Of a stretch of 64,000 nt of DNA, positions 42,244-51,252 are shown one piece after another; within the stretch, counting starts at the first letter, position 1, and each line of letters starts with the position of its first letter. The position numbers and the translations under genes are program-made. The DNA is taken from positions 1 to 64,000 of the forward strand of contig JAJDCQ010000105.1 of NCBI GenBank assembly GCA_029260755.1. Direction: 5' to 3'. The notes under the pieces were generated by a model, which saw nothing but the letters and a program-made list of their open reading frames with translations, was not told the origin of the DNA and searched no databases. The DNA is from Planctomycetota bacterium. GTDB lineage: Bacteria > Planctomycetota > J058 > JAJDCQ01.

Positions 42244-45200
42244 GCGGGCGCGACGCCGAGGATCCGGCCGGCGGATCGGACCGCGTCGACGCGTTCGCCG
42301 ACCTCTTCGCGGCCCCCTCCTCGGAGACCGGGCCCGCCGACGAGACGGCCGCGCTCGACCCCACGACGCGAGCCGCGGACGAGACGGACGGCGCGCCCGA
42401 GCCGGCGCCGGGCGGCCGGGTCGGTCCCTACCTCGTCCGCGGGCGCATCGGCCGCGGCGGCATGGGCGTCGTCCTCCGGGTCGAGCACGCCGAGACGGGC
42501 GGCGCCTACGCCCTCAAGCTCCTCCGCGCGCCCCGCTCCGACGACGACCGGCGCGAGCTCGCCCGGTTCCAGCGCGAGATCGAGCTGCTCGCCCGCGCCG
42601 ATGCTCACCCGGCGATCGTCCGGATCCACGCCTCCGGCGAGACCGATGGCCGACCGTGGTATGCGATGGAGCTGGTCGCGGGGAGCTCACTCTCGACGCG
42701 CCTGGCCGCGGGACCGCTCCCGCCGCGCCAGGCCGCGGCCCTGGTCGCCGAGCTCGCCCGCGCCGTCGAGCACCTCCACGGGCTCGGCATCCTCCATCGC
42801 GACCTCAAGCCGGCGAACGTCCTCGTCGAGCCGGACGGGCGACCTCGCCTCGTCGACCTCGGGATCGCGTTCGAGACCGGGGCGGTCCGCCTGACCCACA
42901 CCGGCGAGGTCATCGGCACGCCCACCTCGATGGCGCCCGAGCAGGTTCAGGGTCCCGCGCGGAAGGAGCCGGCCGTCCTCGGGCCGACCGTCGACGTCTA
43001 CGGCCTCGGCGCGATCCTGCTCGAGACCCTGACCGGGCGCCCACCCTTCGCCGGCCTCCCCACCCACGCCGTCCTCGCCGCGCTCCTCCGGGGCGACGCC
43101 CCCGAGCGGGCGAGGGCCCGGGCGCCCGCGGTCCCCGACGCGCTCGACGCGATCTGCGCGCGGGCGCTTCGGCCGAGCCCCGCCGAGCGCTACCCGAGCG
43201 CGAAGGCGCTCGCCGACGACCTCGAGCGCTGGCTCCAGGGCGAGTCGATCGCGGCGCTTCCGGCGGCCAGCCCGCGCCGAGCGCGACGCGCCCTGCGCGT
43301 CGCGGTCGGCGCCGGGATGCTGATGGCGGTCATCGCGCTCATCGGAGTCATCGCTCTCCCCGGCGGACCGAACACGCTCGAGGCGACGGCCCGCTGGAAC
43401 GCCCTCGCCGACGCGGCGCTCGAGGGCGACCTCGACGCGCTCGGCCAGGCCGTCGCCCTCGGCGCCCGCGCGGGCGCGCAGGACGACCCCGAGCGCTCCC
43501 GACGAGCGCGCCTCCTCGCGGCGCTCGCCCGACTCCTCGAGCGCGGCGACGTAGCCGCGCTCGAGGCGCCCGCCCTCCGGGCCGATCGCGGCGCCGTCCG
43601 ACGCTTCCTCGTCGGCGCCGGTCGAGCCGACATCCTCGCCCGCCTCGCCGAGCGCGAGCCGCGCGGCCTCCGCTCGGAGAGCCTCTCCGCGGAGTCCCTT
43701 CTCCTGGATGCGGTCGAGGCCGGGACGCTCGCCCCGCGCCCTGCGCTCGCCGACGCCCTGATCTGGAGCCTCGAGACGACGCGGGCCGGCGCCAGCGAGG
43801 GTCGGCAGGAGCTGCTCGGGCGCGCCCTCTCCGTCGAGCTCCGGCTCGCGATCGCCGCCGAGCCGCCCGACCTCGCCGAGCTCGACGAAGCCATCGCGCG
43901 CCTCGTCGTGTTCCATCGCGCCACCGGCGAGGCCGTCGCCCTCCCCGCCGAGCTCGTCACCCGGTTCCTCGAGATCGTCGGGCGTGCGCTCATCGATGGC
44001 GCCGAGCTCGACCCGGCGAGCGCGTACGAGCTCGGCCTCGCCCTCCGCCCCGACGGCCAGCCGCAGACGACGGAGCTCACCGAAGACGTCCTGCAGGCGC
44101 TCTCGAGCCTCATCATCGCCGGCCGCCTCTCGCCCGAGCCGGAGAACGCCGAGCGCGGGCTCGCCGCGGCGATCGCGCTCCATCGAGCGGGGGCGTGGCC
44201 GATGCTCGCCTACCACATCGGCGACTTCGGCTCGACCGAGGAGTCGCTCCGCCCGCTCATCCGCGAGGATCTCACGAGCGCGGGCCCCGACGGCCGGCTC
44301 GACCTGCACCGGCTCGGATGCCACGTCGCGACCCTCGTGCGGGTCGCGGAGCTTCGCATCCGCCGAGACGGGATGGCCGAGGAGGCTGGGGCCCGCAGCC
44401 TCGCGATCCTCGAAGATCGAGCGCTCCTCGGGGCCGCCTTCGACGCGTTGATCGACGCGCGCGAGGACGTGCCCGGCTGGCTCGTCGCCTGGCTCGCCGC
44501 GCTCGTCGACGAGCGCGAGGCGGTCCCGGGGCTGCCCCTCCCGAGCGAGACGGACCGGGAGGCCGCCCTGGTCGTCGGGGACGCCCTCGCCCGCATCATC
44601 GACCGCCCCTCACTCACCGGGGTCGACCTCGCGATCGCCGCCGCCGATGCGGCGGTCGTCCGAGACCGGCGCGAACGGACGCGGCAGTTCGAGACGACCT
44701 ATCATGCGTCCCTCGTCCTCGAGCGCGTCGTCGCCCGCGGTCGCGACCCGACGATCCTCGAGCGCGCCATCGCGCTCCACACCGAGTCCCTCGAGCTCAT
44801 CACGGCTCGCCGGGTCAGGTTCGAGATCGCCTCGTCCGGACCCGGAGGGGTCGGCACCCACTGGCGCCTCGCCTCGCACGTCGTCCGGCTCGTCTCGCGG
44901 CTCTGCCGGCCGGAGTTCGAGCACCCCGAGCCCTGCCCTCACGAGGAGCGGATCGACCGCCTCCTGGCCGCGCTCCGGTCGGCGCTGCCGATGAGCCACC
45001 ACTTCGAACGGGGGACCGCGCTCCATCTCTGGCGTCACGGGGCGATCGACGACGGCCTCGCCGTCCTCGCCGAGGGCGTCGGTCGCCATCCCGGCGACGA
45101 GTTCCCGCTGCGTACCTACGTCGAAGGCGCCGAGAACGCTCTCGGCCTCGGACGGCACGCCGACGCGCGGCGCCTCCTGGAGGCGACCGCCGACGCCGAT

Positions 45201-45269
45201 CCCGAGGACGACCGCGCCGCGGCGGCTCGCCGCGCGGAGCTGCTCGAGCTGCTCGAGAGAGGTCGCTGA
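42240..45269 (+). CDS. kinase 6: tandem paralogue of kinase 5
   Basis: The protein has 1009 residues from GTG 42240, overlapping the kinase 5 stop by GTGA. It is collinear with kinase 5 along its whole length: SDRVDAFADLFAAPS (about 13-27), IGRGGMGVVLRVEHAETGG, YALKLLRAP, HRDLKPANV, VDLGIAFETG, a transmembrane helix (about 352-373), the helical extracytoplasmic region and the closing HEERI... ALHLWRHGAIDDGLAVLAEG. One difference is GTPTSMAPEQ in place of GTPAYMAPEQ, which replaces the usual tyrosine of the activation segment. The pair arose by tandem duplication and has since diverged. Both kinases probably act on the same sigma factor or on each other. Confidence 0.9.
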   Translation: MSGRDAEDPAGGSDRVDAFADLFAAPSSETGPADETAALDPTTRAADETDGAPEPAPGGRVGPYLVRGRIGRGGMGVVLRVEHAETGGAYALKLLRAPRSDDDRRELARFQREIELLARADAHPAIVRIHASGETDGRPWYAMELVAGSSLSTRLAAGPLPPRQAAALVAELARAVEHLHGLGILHRDLKPANVLVEPDGRPRLVDLGIAFETGAVRLTHTGEVIGTPTSMAPEQVQGPARKEPAVLGPTVDVYGLGAILLETLTGRPPFAGLPTHAVLAALLRGDAPERARARAPAVPDALDAICARALRPSPAERYPSAKALADDLERWLQGESIAALPAASPRRARRALRVAVGAGMLMAVIALIGVIALPGGPNTLEATARWNALADAALEGDLDALGQAVALGARAGAQDDPERSRRARLLAALARLLERGDVAALEAPALRADRGAVRRFLVGAGRADILARLAEREPRGLRSESLSAESLLLDAVEAGTLAPRPALADALIWSLETTRAGASEGRQELLGRALSVELRLAIAAEPPDLAELDEAIARLVVFHRATGEAVALPAELVTRFLEIVGRALIDGAELDPASAYELGLALRPDGQPQTTELTEDVLQALSSLIIAGRLSPEPENAERGLAAAIALHRAGAWPMLAYHIGDFGSTEESLRPLIREDLTSAGPDGRLDLHRLGCHVATLVRVAELRIRRDGMAEEAGARSLAILEDRALLGAAFDALIDAREDVPGWLVAWLAALVDEREAVPGLPLPSETDREAALVVGDALARIIDRPSLTGVDLAIAAADAAVVRDRRERTRQFETTYHASLVLERVVARGRDPTILERAIALHTESLELITARRVRFEIASSGPGGVGTHWRLASHVVRLVSRLCRPEFEHPEPCPHEERIDRLLAALRSALPMSHHFERGTALHLWRHGAIDDGLAVLAEGVGRHPGDEFPLRTYVEGAENALGLGRHADARRLLEATADADPEDDRAAAARRAELLELLERGR

Positions 45270-45279
45270 TCGCTCCTCG

Positions 45280-45308
45280 TTGCGCGACGAGGTCCGGCGC
45301 TGCATGAT
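45280..45308 (+). promoter_or_regulatory. possible promoter of the DUF72-ABC importer operon
   Basis: TTGCGC (45280-45285), a 17-bp spacer and CATGAT (45303-45308) end 9 bases before ATG 45318, implying a very short leader. No ribosome site is visible before this ATG, which fits a near-leaderless message. Confidence 0.4.
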
Positions 45309-45317
45309 GCGCCCGTC

Positions 45318-46097
45318 ATGCGCGTCCTCGTCGGCACGAGCGGCTACAGCTACAAGCAGTGGAAGGGGACGTTCTACCCGGCCGGCCTCAAGAACGCCGA
45401 CATGCTCCGCCACTACGCCGCGCACCTCTCCGCCGTCGAGATCAACAACACGTTCTACCGGAACCCGAAGTCGAGCGTCCTCGCGCGGTGGGCCGACGAG
45501 GCGAGCGAGGGCTTCGTGTTCGTCCTCAAGGCGAGCCGGCGGATCACCCACCAGGCGTGTCTCCAGGACTGCGACGAAGTGCTCGGCTACCTCTGGAAGG
45601 CGGCCCGGGAGCTCGGCCCCCACCTCGGCCCGATCCTGTTCCAGCTCCCGCCCTACCTGCGGAAGGGCATCCCCCGGCTCGCCGCCTTCCTCGAGTCGCT
45701 CCCCGACGGGCTGCGGCCCGTGATCGAGCCCGGCCACGCCTCGTGGAACGACGACGAGGTCCACGAGCTGCTGCGCGCGCACGGGGCCGCCCTCTGCCTG
45801 ACCGACCGGGCGCGCAAGGGCTCGAAGGGCGCGGACGACGACGAGGAGGCCCGCCAGCCGGGCGAGTCGCTCGACGACCTCGACCTCCTCTCGACGGCCG
45901 ACTGGGGCTACCTCCGGCTGCGCCGCGGCGACTACGACGACGCCGAGCTGAACGCCCTCGCGCGGCGAGTCCGCGCGCAGCCGTGGCGGGAGGCGTTCGT
46001 CTTCTTCAAGCACGAGGATGACGGACCGGCGCTCGCGAAGCGCTTCGAGGCCGCGTTCGAGACCGGCGCGGCGTCGTCGTCCGAGGAGACGCCATGA
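45318..46097 (+). CDS. DUF72 (YecE-like) protein
   Basis: The protein has 259 residues. The family start is plain: MRVLVGTSGYSYKQWKGTFY, followed by FYPAGL, AVEINNTFYRNPKSS, FVFVLKASRRITH and LGPILFQLPPYLRKG. The usual EFRH-SWF segment appears here as VIEPGHASWND, and the fold is a TIM barrel. The biochemical function of DUF72 is unknown. The gene overlaps the following ABC ATPase by ATGA, an association I cannot explain functionally. Confidence 0.88.
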   Translation: MRVLVGTSGYSYKQWKGTFYPAGLKNADMLRHYAAHLSAVEINNTFYRNPKSSVLARWADEASEGFVFVLKASRRITHQACLQDCDEVLGYLWKAARELGPHLGPILFQLPPYLRKGIPRLAAFLESLPDGLRPVIEPGHASWNDDEVHELLRAHGAALCLTDRARKGSKGADDDEEARQPGESLDDLDLLSTADWGYLRLRRGDYDDAELNALARRVRAQPWREAFVFFKHEDDGPALAKRFEAAFETGAASSSEETP

Positions 46098-46834
46098 CGA
46101 CCGGCGCGCCCCCGATCCTCGAGGCCCGCGGCGTCCACAAGAGCTATCCGGGCGGCGTCGTCGGCCTCCGCGACGTCTCCATCGCCGTGGCCGCGAGCGA
46201 GACGGTCGCCCTCGTCGGCGAGAGCGGCAGCGGCAAGACGACCCTCCTGAAGCTCTTCAACCGCCTCCACGACGCCGACGCCGGCGAGGCGCTCGTCCGC
46301 GGACGCGCCACCGGCGAGCTCGACCCCGTCACGCTCCGAAGGAGCATCGGCTACGTCAGCCAGGAGGGCGGCCTCCTGCCCCACTGGACCGTCGCCCGCA
46401 ACGTCGCCCTCGTGCCGGACCTCATCGGGAAGGCCTGCGACGTAGCCCGCCTCCTCGGGCTCGTCGGGCTCGACGTCTCGCTCGCCAGCCGCCACCCGAA
46501 GGAGCTCTCGGGCGGACAGCGGCAGCGCGTCGCGATCGCCCGCGCCCTCGCGGCGGAGCCGGACGTGATCCTGCTCGACGAGCCGTTCGGCGCGCTCGAC
46601 CCGATCACCCGGCACGAGGTCCAGGGCGAGCTCGTCCGCATCCGCGACGCGCTCGGGACGACGGCCCTGCTCGTCACCCACGACCTCGACGAGGCGTTCC
46701 TCCTCGGCCATCGGGTCGCCGTGATGAAGGATGGCGCGATCCAGCAGGTCGGCCCGCCGGGAGAGCTTCGCGACGCGCCGGCGACCGACTACGTCGGCGA
46801 GCTCCTCGCCCGCTGGAAGGGAGCGGCGGCGTGA
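46094..46834 (+). CDS. ABC transporter ATPase, osmoprotectant/quaternary-amine type
   Basis: The protein has 246 residues: Walker A GESGSGKTT (about 42-50), Q-loop SQEGGLLPHW, signature ELSGGQRQRVAIARALAAEP, Walker B VILLDEPFGALDP and switch THD. The segment RHEVQGELVRIRDALGTTAL is characteristic of the ProV/OpuA/OpuC group. It lacks the C-terminal CBS domains found in many OpuA/OpuC ATPases. The partner is the binding-protein/permease fusion immediately downstream (GTGA overlap). Import of glycine betaine, choline or a related trimethylammonium compound is expected from the family. Confidence 0.88.
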   Translation: MTTGAPPILEARGVHKSYPGGVVGLRDVSIAVAASETVALVGESGSGKTTLLKLFNRLHDADAGEALVRGRATGELDPVTLRRSIGYVSQEGGLLPHWTVARNVALVPDLIGKACDVARLLGLVGLDVSLASRHPKELSGGQRQRVAIARALAAEPDVILLDEPFGALDPITRHEVQGELVRIRDALGTTALLVTHDLDEAFLLGHRVAVMKDGAIQQVGPPGELRDAPATDYVGELLARWKGAAA

Positions 46835-48435
46835 GGAGCGAAGCTCGGAGCCCGGTCCGCCGCGCCGCGATCGGAGCGATCGCCACGCTCGTCGTCGCCG
46901 TGATCGTGTCGGCGCGCGCGCACGCCCAGCCCGGCGATCCGCCGCCCGGCGGCGAGCCGCCCGCTCCCGGCACGGTGACGATCGTCTCCAAGAACTTCGC
47001 CGAGAATCGTCTCCTCGCCGAGATGTTCGCGCAGCTCATCGAGGCGCGCGCCGGGCTCCGCGTGGAGCGGCGCTTCAACCTGGTCGGGACGCAGCCCTGC
47101 TTCGACGCGGTCCGCACCGGCGAGGCCGACATCTACGCCGAGTACACCGGCACCGGCCTCCTCTCGATCCTCAAGGCGGCGCCCGACGGCGACCCGGCCC
47201 GGGTGCTCGCCAAGGTGCGCGCCGACTTCCGCGCCCGCTGGGACCTCGAGTGGCTCGCCCCGCTCGGCTTCGAGAACAGCTACGAGATCGCGGTCCGCCG
47301 CGAGCTCGCCGAGCGGCACGGGCTCGCGACGATCTCCGACCTGGTCCCGCACGGCCAGACGCTGCGCGCCGGGGTCGGGTTCGAGTTCGTCGACCGACCC
47401 GACGGGCTCCCCGGCCTGCGCGAGGCGTACGGGCTGGAGCTCGGGACGGTGACGAAGTTTCAGCAGACGCTCAAGTTCCAGAGCGCGATCGCCGGCGAGA
47501 TCGACGTCCTCGACGTCTACACGACCGACGGACGGATCGACCTGTCCCAGCTCGTCGTGCTCGAGGACGATCGCCGCTTCTTCCCTCCGTACCAGGCCTG
47601 CACGCTCGTCCGGCGTGACCTCCTCCGGCGCCACCCCGAGGTGGGCCTCGCCCTGAACACGCTCGCCGGCGTCCTCGACGTCGATCGGATGCGGGCGCTC
47701 AACCGGCGCCTCCAGGACGACGCCGAGCCGGTCGAGCGGGTCGCCGCCGACGCCCTCCGCGAGCTCGCCGGCCAGAGCGCGGGGCCGAGGCGCCTGGAGC
47801 AGCTCGCGCTCCCCGCCTACTTCTGGCGCGAGCGCGGCGCGATCGCGACCAACGCGGGCCGTCACCTCGTCCTCGTCGCGATCTCGCTCGCCCTCGCGAT
47901 CGCGCTCGCCGTGCCGCTCGGCGTCGCCCTCGAGCGGCGGCGGGCGCTCGCCGAGCCGACGATCCGCGGGGTCGGCCTGATCCAGACGATCCCGTCGATC
48001 GCGCTGCTCGCGTTCGCGATCCCGATCCTGGGCACCGGCATGCAGCCGGCCGTCGCGGCGCTCTTCCTCTACTCGCTCTTCCCGATCGTGCGGGCCACGT
48101 TCACCGGCGTCCGCGACGCCGACCCGACGGCGTGCGAGGCGGCGCGCGCCCTCGGGATGACGCCCGGCCAGGTGCTCGCCCGCGTCCGGCTGCCGCTCGC
48201 GGCGCCGATCATCATGGCCGGCGTCCGCACGGCCGCGGTGATCAACGTCGGCACCGCGACCCTGGCGGCCTTCATCGGCGCGGGCGGCCTCGGCGATCCG
48301 ATCGTGTCGGGGCTCCAGCAGATGGACACCCAGGCGATCCTCTCGGGAGCGATCCCGGCGGCCGCCCTGGCCGTCCTCGTCGACGTCGTCCTCGCCGGAT
48401 CAGAACGGCTCGTGCGCCCGCGTGGGCTCGCGTAG
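46831..48435 (+). CDS. fused substrate-binding protein and permease of an osmoprotectant ABC importer
   Basis: The protein has 534 residues from GTG 46831. It has an N-terminal signal or anchor helix ending AHAQ, then an OpuAC/ProX-type binding domain (about 45-325): TIVSKNFAENRLLAEMFAQL, RRFNLVGTQPCFDAVRTGEA, DIYAEYTGTGLLSIL and IDVLDVYTTDGRI. A binding-protein-dependent permease follows (about 345-530) with GLIQTIPSIALLAFAIPILG, the EAA-like loop EAARALGMTPGQVLARVRLP and GTATLAAFIGAGGLG. Fusions of this group usually have the permease first; here the order is reversed. If the N-terminal helix is retained, the binding domain would be tethered on both sides. Confidence 0.88.
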   Translation: MRSEARSPVRRAAIGAIATLVVAVIVSARAHAQPGDPPPGGEPPAPGTVTIVSKNFAENRLLAEMFAQLIEARAGLRVERRFNLVGTQPCFDAVRTGEADIYAEYTGTGLLSILKAAPDGDPARVLAKVRADFRARWDLEWLAPLGFENSYEIAVRRELAERHGLATISDLVPHGQTLRAGVGFEFVDRPDGLPGLREAYGLELGTVTKFQQTLKFQSAIAGEIDVLDVYTTDGRIDLSQLVVLEDDRRFFPPYQACTLVRRDLLRRHPEVGLALNTLAGVLDVDRMRALNRRLQDDAEPVERVAADALRELAGQSAGPRRLEQLALPAYFWRERGAIATNAGRHLVLVAISLALAIALAVPLGVALERRRALAEPTIRGVGLIQTIPSIALLAFAIPILGTGMQPAVAALFLYSLFPIVRATFTGVRDADPTACEAARALGMTPGQVLARVRLPLAAPIIMAGVRTAAVINVGTATLAAFIGAGGLGDPIVSGLQQMDTQAILSGAIPAAALAVLVDVVLAGSERLVRPRGLA

Positions 48436-48467
48436 CGACCCCGCGACGCGCCGAGCCGCGCCGTGCG

Positions 48468-51056
48468 TCAGTGGCCGAGGGCGCCGTGCTCGTCGCGGAG
48501 CTTCGCGATCTCGTCCGCCTTCGTCGGGTCGAGCTCCGCCGAGCGATCGAGCAGCTCGGGAACGGTCCGACCCTCGGCGCAGCAAGCGGGCGCGCCCCGG
48601 GCAATCAAGAGCCTCGCGACCCGGCGCAGCAACCCGGAGACGCCGCGCGTCGGCGCGAGCACCCACGGACGGATCCCGCCCGCGGCCTCGATCTCGCGGA
48701 CCCGCGGCGCCGCCGCCTCGACGAGCTCCGCCGCATCCCACGCCGCGTCGATCCCGAACCGCTCGTCGACCAGATCGGCGCGTCCGGGGTCGAGCGCGAG
48801 ACGCGATGCGAGCTCCGCGAGGCGCGCCCAGCGCTGCGCCTGAGGTCGACGCCGATCGAGCTCGAGGGCGAGGCGCGCGTGACCGTGCGCCTCGCCCCGA
48901 AGCCCCGCACCGGCGAGCACCTCGGCGACGATGAAGCGCGCCCACGCCCGACGGCCGGACGGATCGACGCCGACCCGACGAGCCGCCTCGACGGCCGCCG
49001 ACCGGGCCTCGTCGTCCTCGCTCTCGGCCAGGACGCGGGCGAGGACGAGGGTGAAGGCCGGGTTCCGGAGCTCGGACGGACGCTCGAGCTCGGCCTCGAG
49101 AAGCGCTTCGAGGGTGTTCATCTCGACGATGGAGGCGACCCGACCCCGGATGAAGCTCGCCGAGACCGGGGACGCGCCGAGGCGATCGAGCACCGCGGCG
49201 AGAACGAACGTCCGCTCGACATCCTGCGCATCGCGGGCGTGGCGGGCGTCGAGGCCGTGGGAGGCAGCCATGAGGGCGTCCTGAAGGACGGCGACCGTCC
49301 TCGGCGGGAGGGCTGGACCATCCTCGGCCCGGACGATCAGAGTCGCGGCGGGCCGGAGCCGTCGGAGCTCCCCGCCCCGCTCCTCGAGGAGGACGCCGCG
49401 GGCCTGAACGTGGAGTGCGTCGGGCCAGCCGGCGACCGGCGGCAGCGTCCCGTGCCGGGCGAACGCCTCGCCGAAGGCGGCGAAGGCGACATCGACGTCG
49501 GGCGGAACGCGCGCGAGCGCGGCTCGCCCCCGAACGACGAGGAGGCGACCCTGCTCGTCGGATCGTAGCCCCGCGGCGCCGTGGAGCGCGGCGAACGCCG
49601 TCGCGCTCGCGGCGAGGGCGGGAATGTCGGCGTCCGCCGAGAGATCCCCGGCGAGGGCCGGGGCGAGCTGCGACGCCGCGCGCGCCGACGGAACCGCGGG
49701 CGGGTCACGACCGAAGAGGACGACGGCGAGCGCGTCGAGCCGGCCGCTCCGGAGGAGGGCCGACTCGGCCGTCGCCTGAAGGGCGCGGTCGACGCTCGCC
49801 TGCGGGCGGATGAGGATCGCGAGCCGACGAGCCCGCTCGAACCGCGCATCGTCAGGTTCGGCTCGCGCGAGCAGCCCGCTGAGACAGGCGAGCGCCGCGG
49901 CGCGGCGGGCAGGCTCGGCGGGAGCGCTCTCGGCGATCTGCTCGAGGGTGGCGAGGAGCGAAGGCGGGAGCTCGCGCCCCGTCGCGAGCCGCGCCTCCGC
50001 GTCGTCCAGCACCCCGGAGCCCGCCGTTCTCGGTCCGAGCCACGCCGGAGAGGCGACGACGGCGAGGAGGGCGACCGACGCGAAGACCGCCGTGAGGACG
50101 ATCGGCGTCGCGCGACGGGGTCGGAGCCGCCGGAGGAGCCCGGGGCTCGTCGACGCGGCGATGGGCTCCCCGGCCAGGAAGCGCTCGAGGTCGTCGGCGA
50201 GGGCGCCCGCGGAGCGGTAGCGGTCGGTCGGCTCCTTCCGCAGGGCGCAGCGACAGATGACGCCGAGCTCGCGAGAGACGCCCGGAACGATCGCGTCGGG
50301 CCAGGGCGGTTCCTCGAGCATGATCGCGTGCATCACGCCGGCCGGCGACGCCTTCTCCTCGAACGGCGCGCGGCCGGTGAGGGTCGCGAACAGGACCCCG
50401 CCGAGGCCGTAGACGTCGGTCGCGGGAGACGCGCGGGCGGCGCCAGCGGCGCCGCTGACCGGCCTGAGCTGCTCGGGCGCCATGTAGAGGAGGGAGCCGA
50501 CGATCGCGCCCGATCCGGTGAGGCTCTCGGCCAGGTCGTCGAACGCGAGGCCGAAGTCGATCACCCGCGGCTGGCCCTCCGGATCGAGCACCACGTTCTC
50601 GGGCTTGAGGTCGCGATGGACGATGCCCGCTCCGTGGACGCCGTCGAGGGTACGCGCGATCCGGGCCACGAGGCGCGCCGCCTCCTCCGGCGGCAACGGA
50701 CCGCCGGCGAGCACCTCGGACAGCGGACGCCCGGCCACCCGCTCCATCGCGCACCACGGCCGCCCGCCGTCCTCCCCGAAACCGTGGACACGTACCACGC
50801 CGCCGAGCCCGTCGACGCGGGCGAGCGCCTCGGCCTCCCGCCGGAACCGCTCGAGGGCTCGCGGGGTGATGCGGTCGACGGGGAGGACCTTGAGGGCATG
50901 CTCGGCGCCGGTGGCCCGATGAACCGCCCGGTAGACGTGACCCATCCCGCCGCGGCCGAGCAGTCCGACGACGTCGTACGGCCCGATCCGGAGAGGACGT
51001 CCCCCCTCGGGCGGCTCGCTCGGCGTGAGTGGCGTCGGCGGCGTCGGCGGCTGCAT
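48468..51056 (-). CDS. kinase 7: transmembrane Ser/Thr kinase
   Basis: The protein has 862 residues. The kinase domain (about 24-290) shows LGRGGMGHVYRAVH, HALKVL (K56), HRDLKPENV, IDFGLAFD and GSLLYMAPEQ. A transmembrane helix (about 314-337, IVLTAVFASVALLAVVASPAW) is followed by a long helical C-terminus with TPR-like stretches and the closing ARLLIARGAPACCAEGRTVP, LLDRSAELDPTKADEIAKLR. No named sensor domain was recognised. The AEHALKVL region is closer to kinases 5 and 6 than to the others. It converges on the ABC importer genes (32-bp gap). Confidence 0.9.
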   Translation of the reverse strand: MQPPTPPTPLTPSEPPEGGRPLRIGPYDVVGLLGRGGMGHVYRAVHRATGAEHALKVLPVDRITPRALERFRREAEALARVDGLGGVVRVHGFGEDGGRPWCAMERVAGRPLSEVLAGGPLPPEEAARLVARIARTLDGVHGAGIVHRDLKPENVVLDPEGQPRVIDFGLAFDDLAESLTGSGAIVGSLLYMAPEQLRPVSGAAGAARASPATDVYGLGGVLFATLTGRAPFEEKASPAGVMHAIMLEEPPWPDAIVPGVSRELGVICRCALRKEPTDRYRSAGALADDLERFLAGEPIAASTSPGLLRRLRPRRATPIVLTAVFASVALLAVVASPAWLGPRTAGSGVLDDAEARLATGRELPPSLLATLEQIAESAPAEPARRAAALACLSGLLARAEPDDARFERARRLAILIRPQASVDRALQATAESALLRSGRLDALAVVLFGRDPPAVPSARAASQLAPALAGDLSADADIPALAASATAFAALHGAAGLRSDEQGRLLVVRGRAALARVPPDVDVAFAAFGEAFARHGTLPPVAGWPDALHVQARGVLLEERGGELRRLRPAATLIVRAEDGPALPPRTVAVLQDALMAASHGLDARHARDAQDVERTFVLAAVLDRLGASPVSASFIRGRVASIVEMNTLEALLEAELERPSELRNPAFTLVLARVLAESEDDEARSAAVEAARRVGVDPSGRRAWARFIVAEVLAGAGLRGEAHGHARLALELDRRRPQAQRWARLAELASRLALDPGRADLVDERFGIDAAWDAAELVEAAAPRVREIEAAGGIRPWVLAPTRGVSGLLRRVARLLIARGAPACCAEGRTVPELLDRSAELDPTKADEIAKLRDEHGALGH

Positions 51057-51202
51057 CGTGGCCAGCGTCGCTCGCCGTCCGAGGCCATCGCAACGGGCCG
51101 AACGAAAGATGGGTCGAGACCGTGTACCATCCTGAACATCATTGGGCGCCGGCGCGGTTCGTAGCCTACCCGAACTGACGCAACGCCTTACGAAAACGGA
51201 CG

Positions 51203-51231
51203 TTTACAGACCCCGGGGTGCGTGCTACCAT
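51203..51231 (+). promoter_or_regulatory. probable sigma-70 promoter of the outer-membrane protein operon
   Basis: TTTACA (51203-51208), a 17-bp spacer and TACCAT (51226-51231) lie about 20 bp before the TTG start at 51253. The predicted leader contains the GAGGA ribosome site. Confidence 0.5.
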
Positions 51232-51252
51232 CCCGCCGGGGAGGATGGCCGC

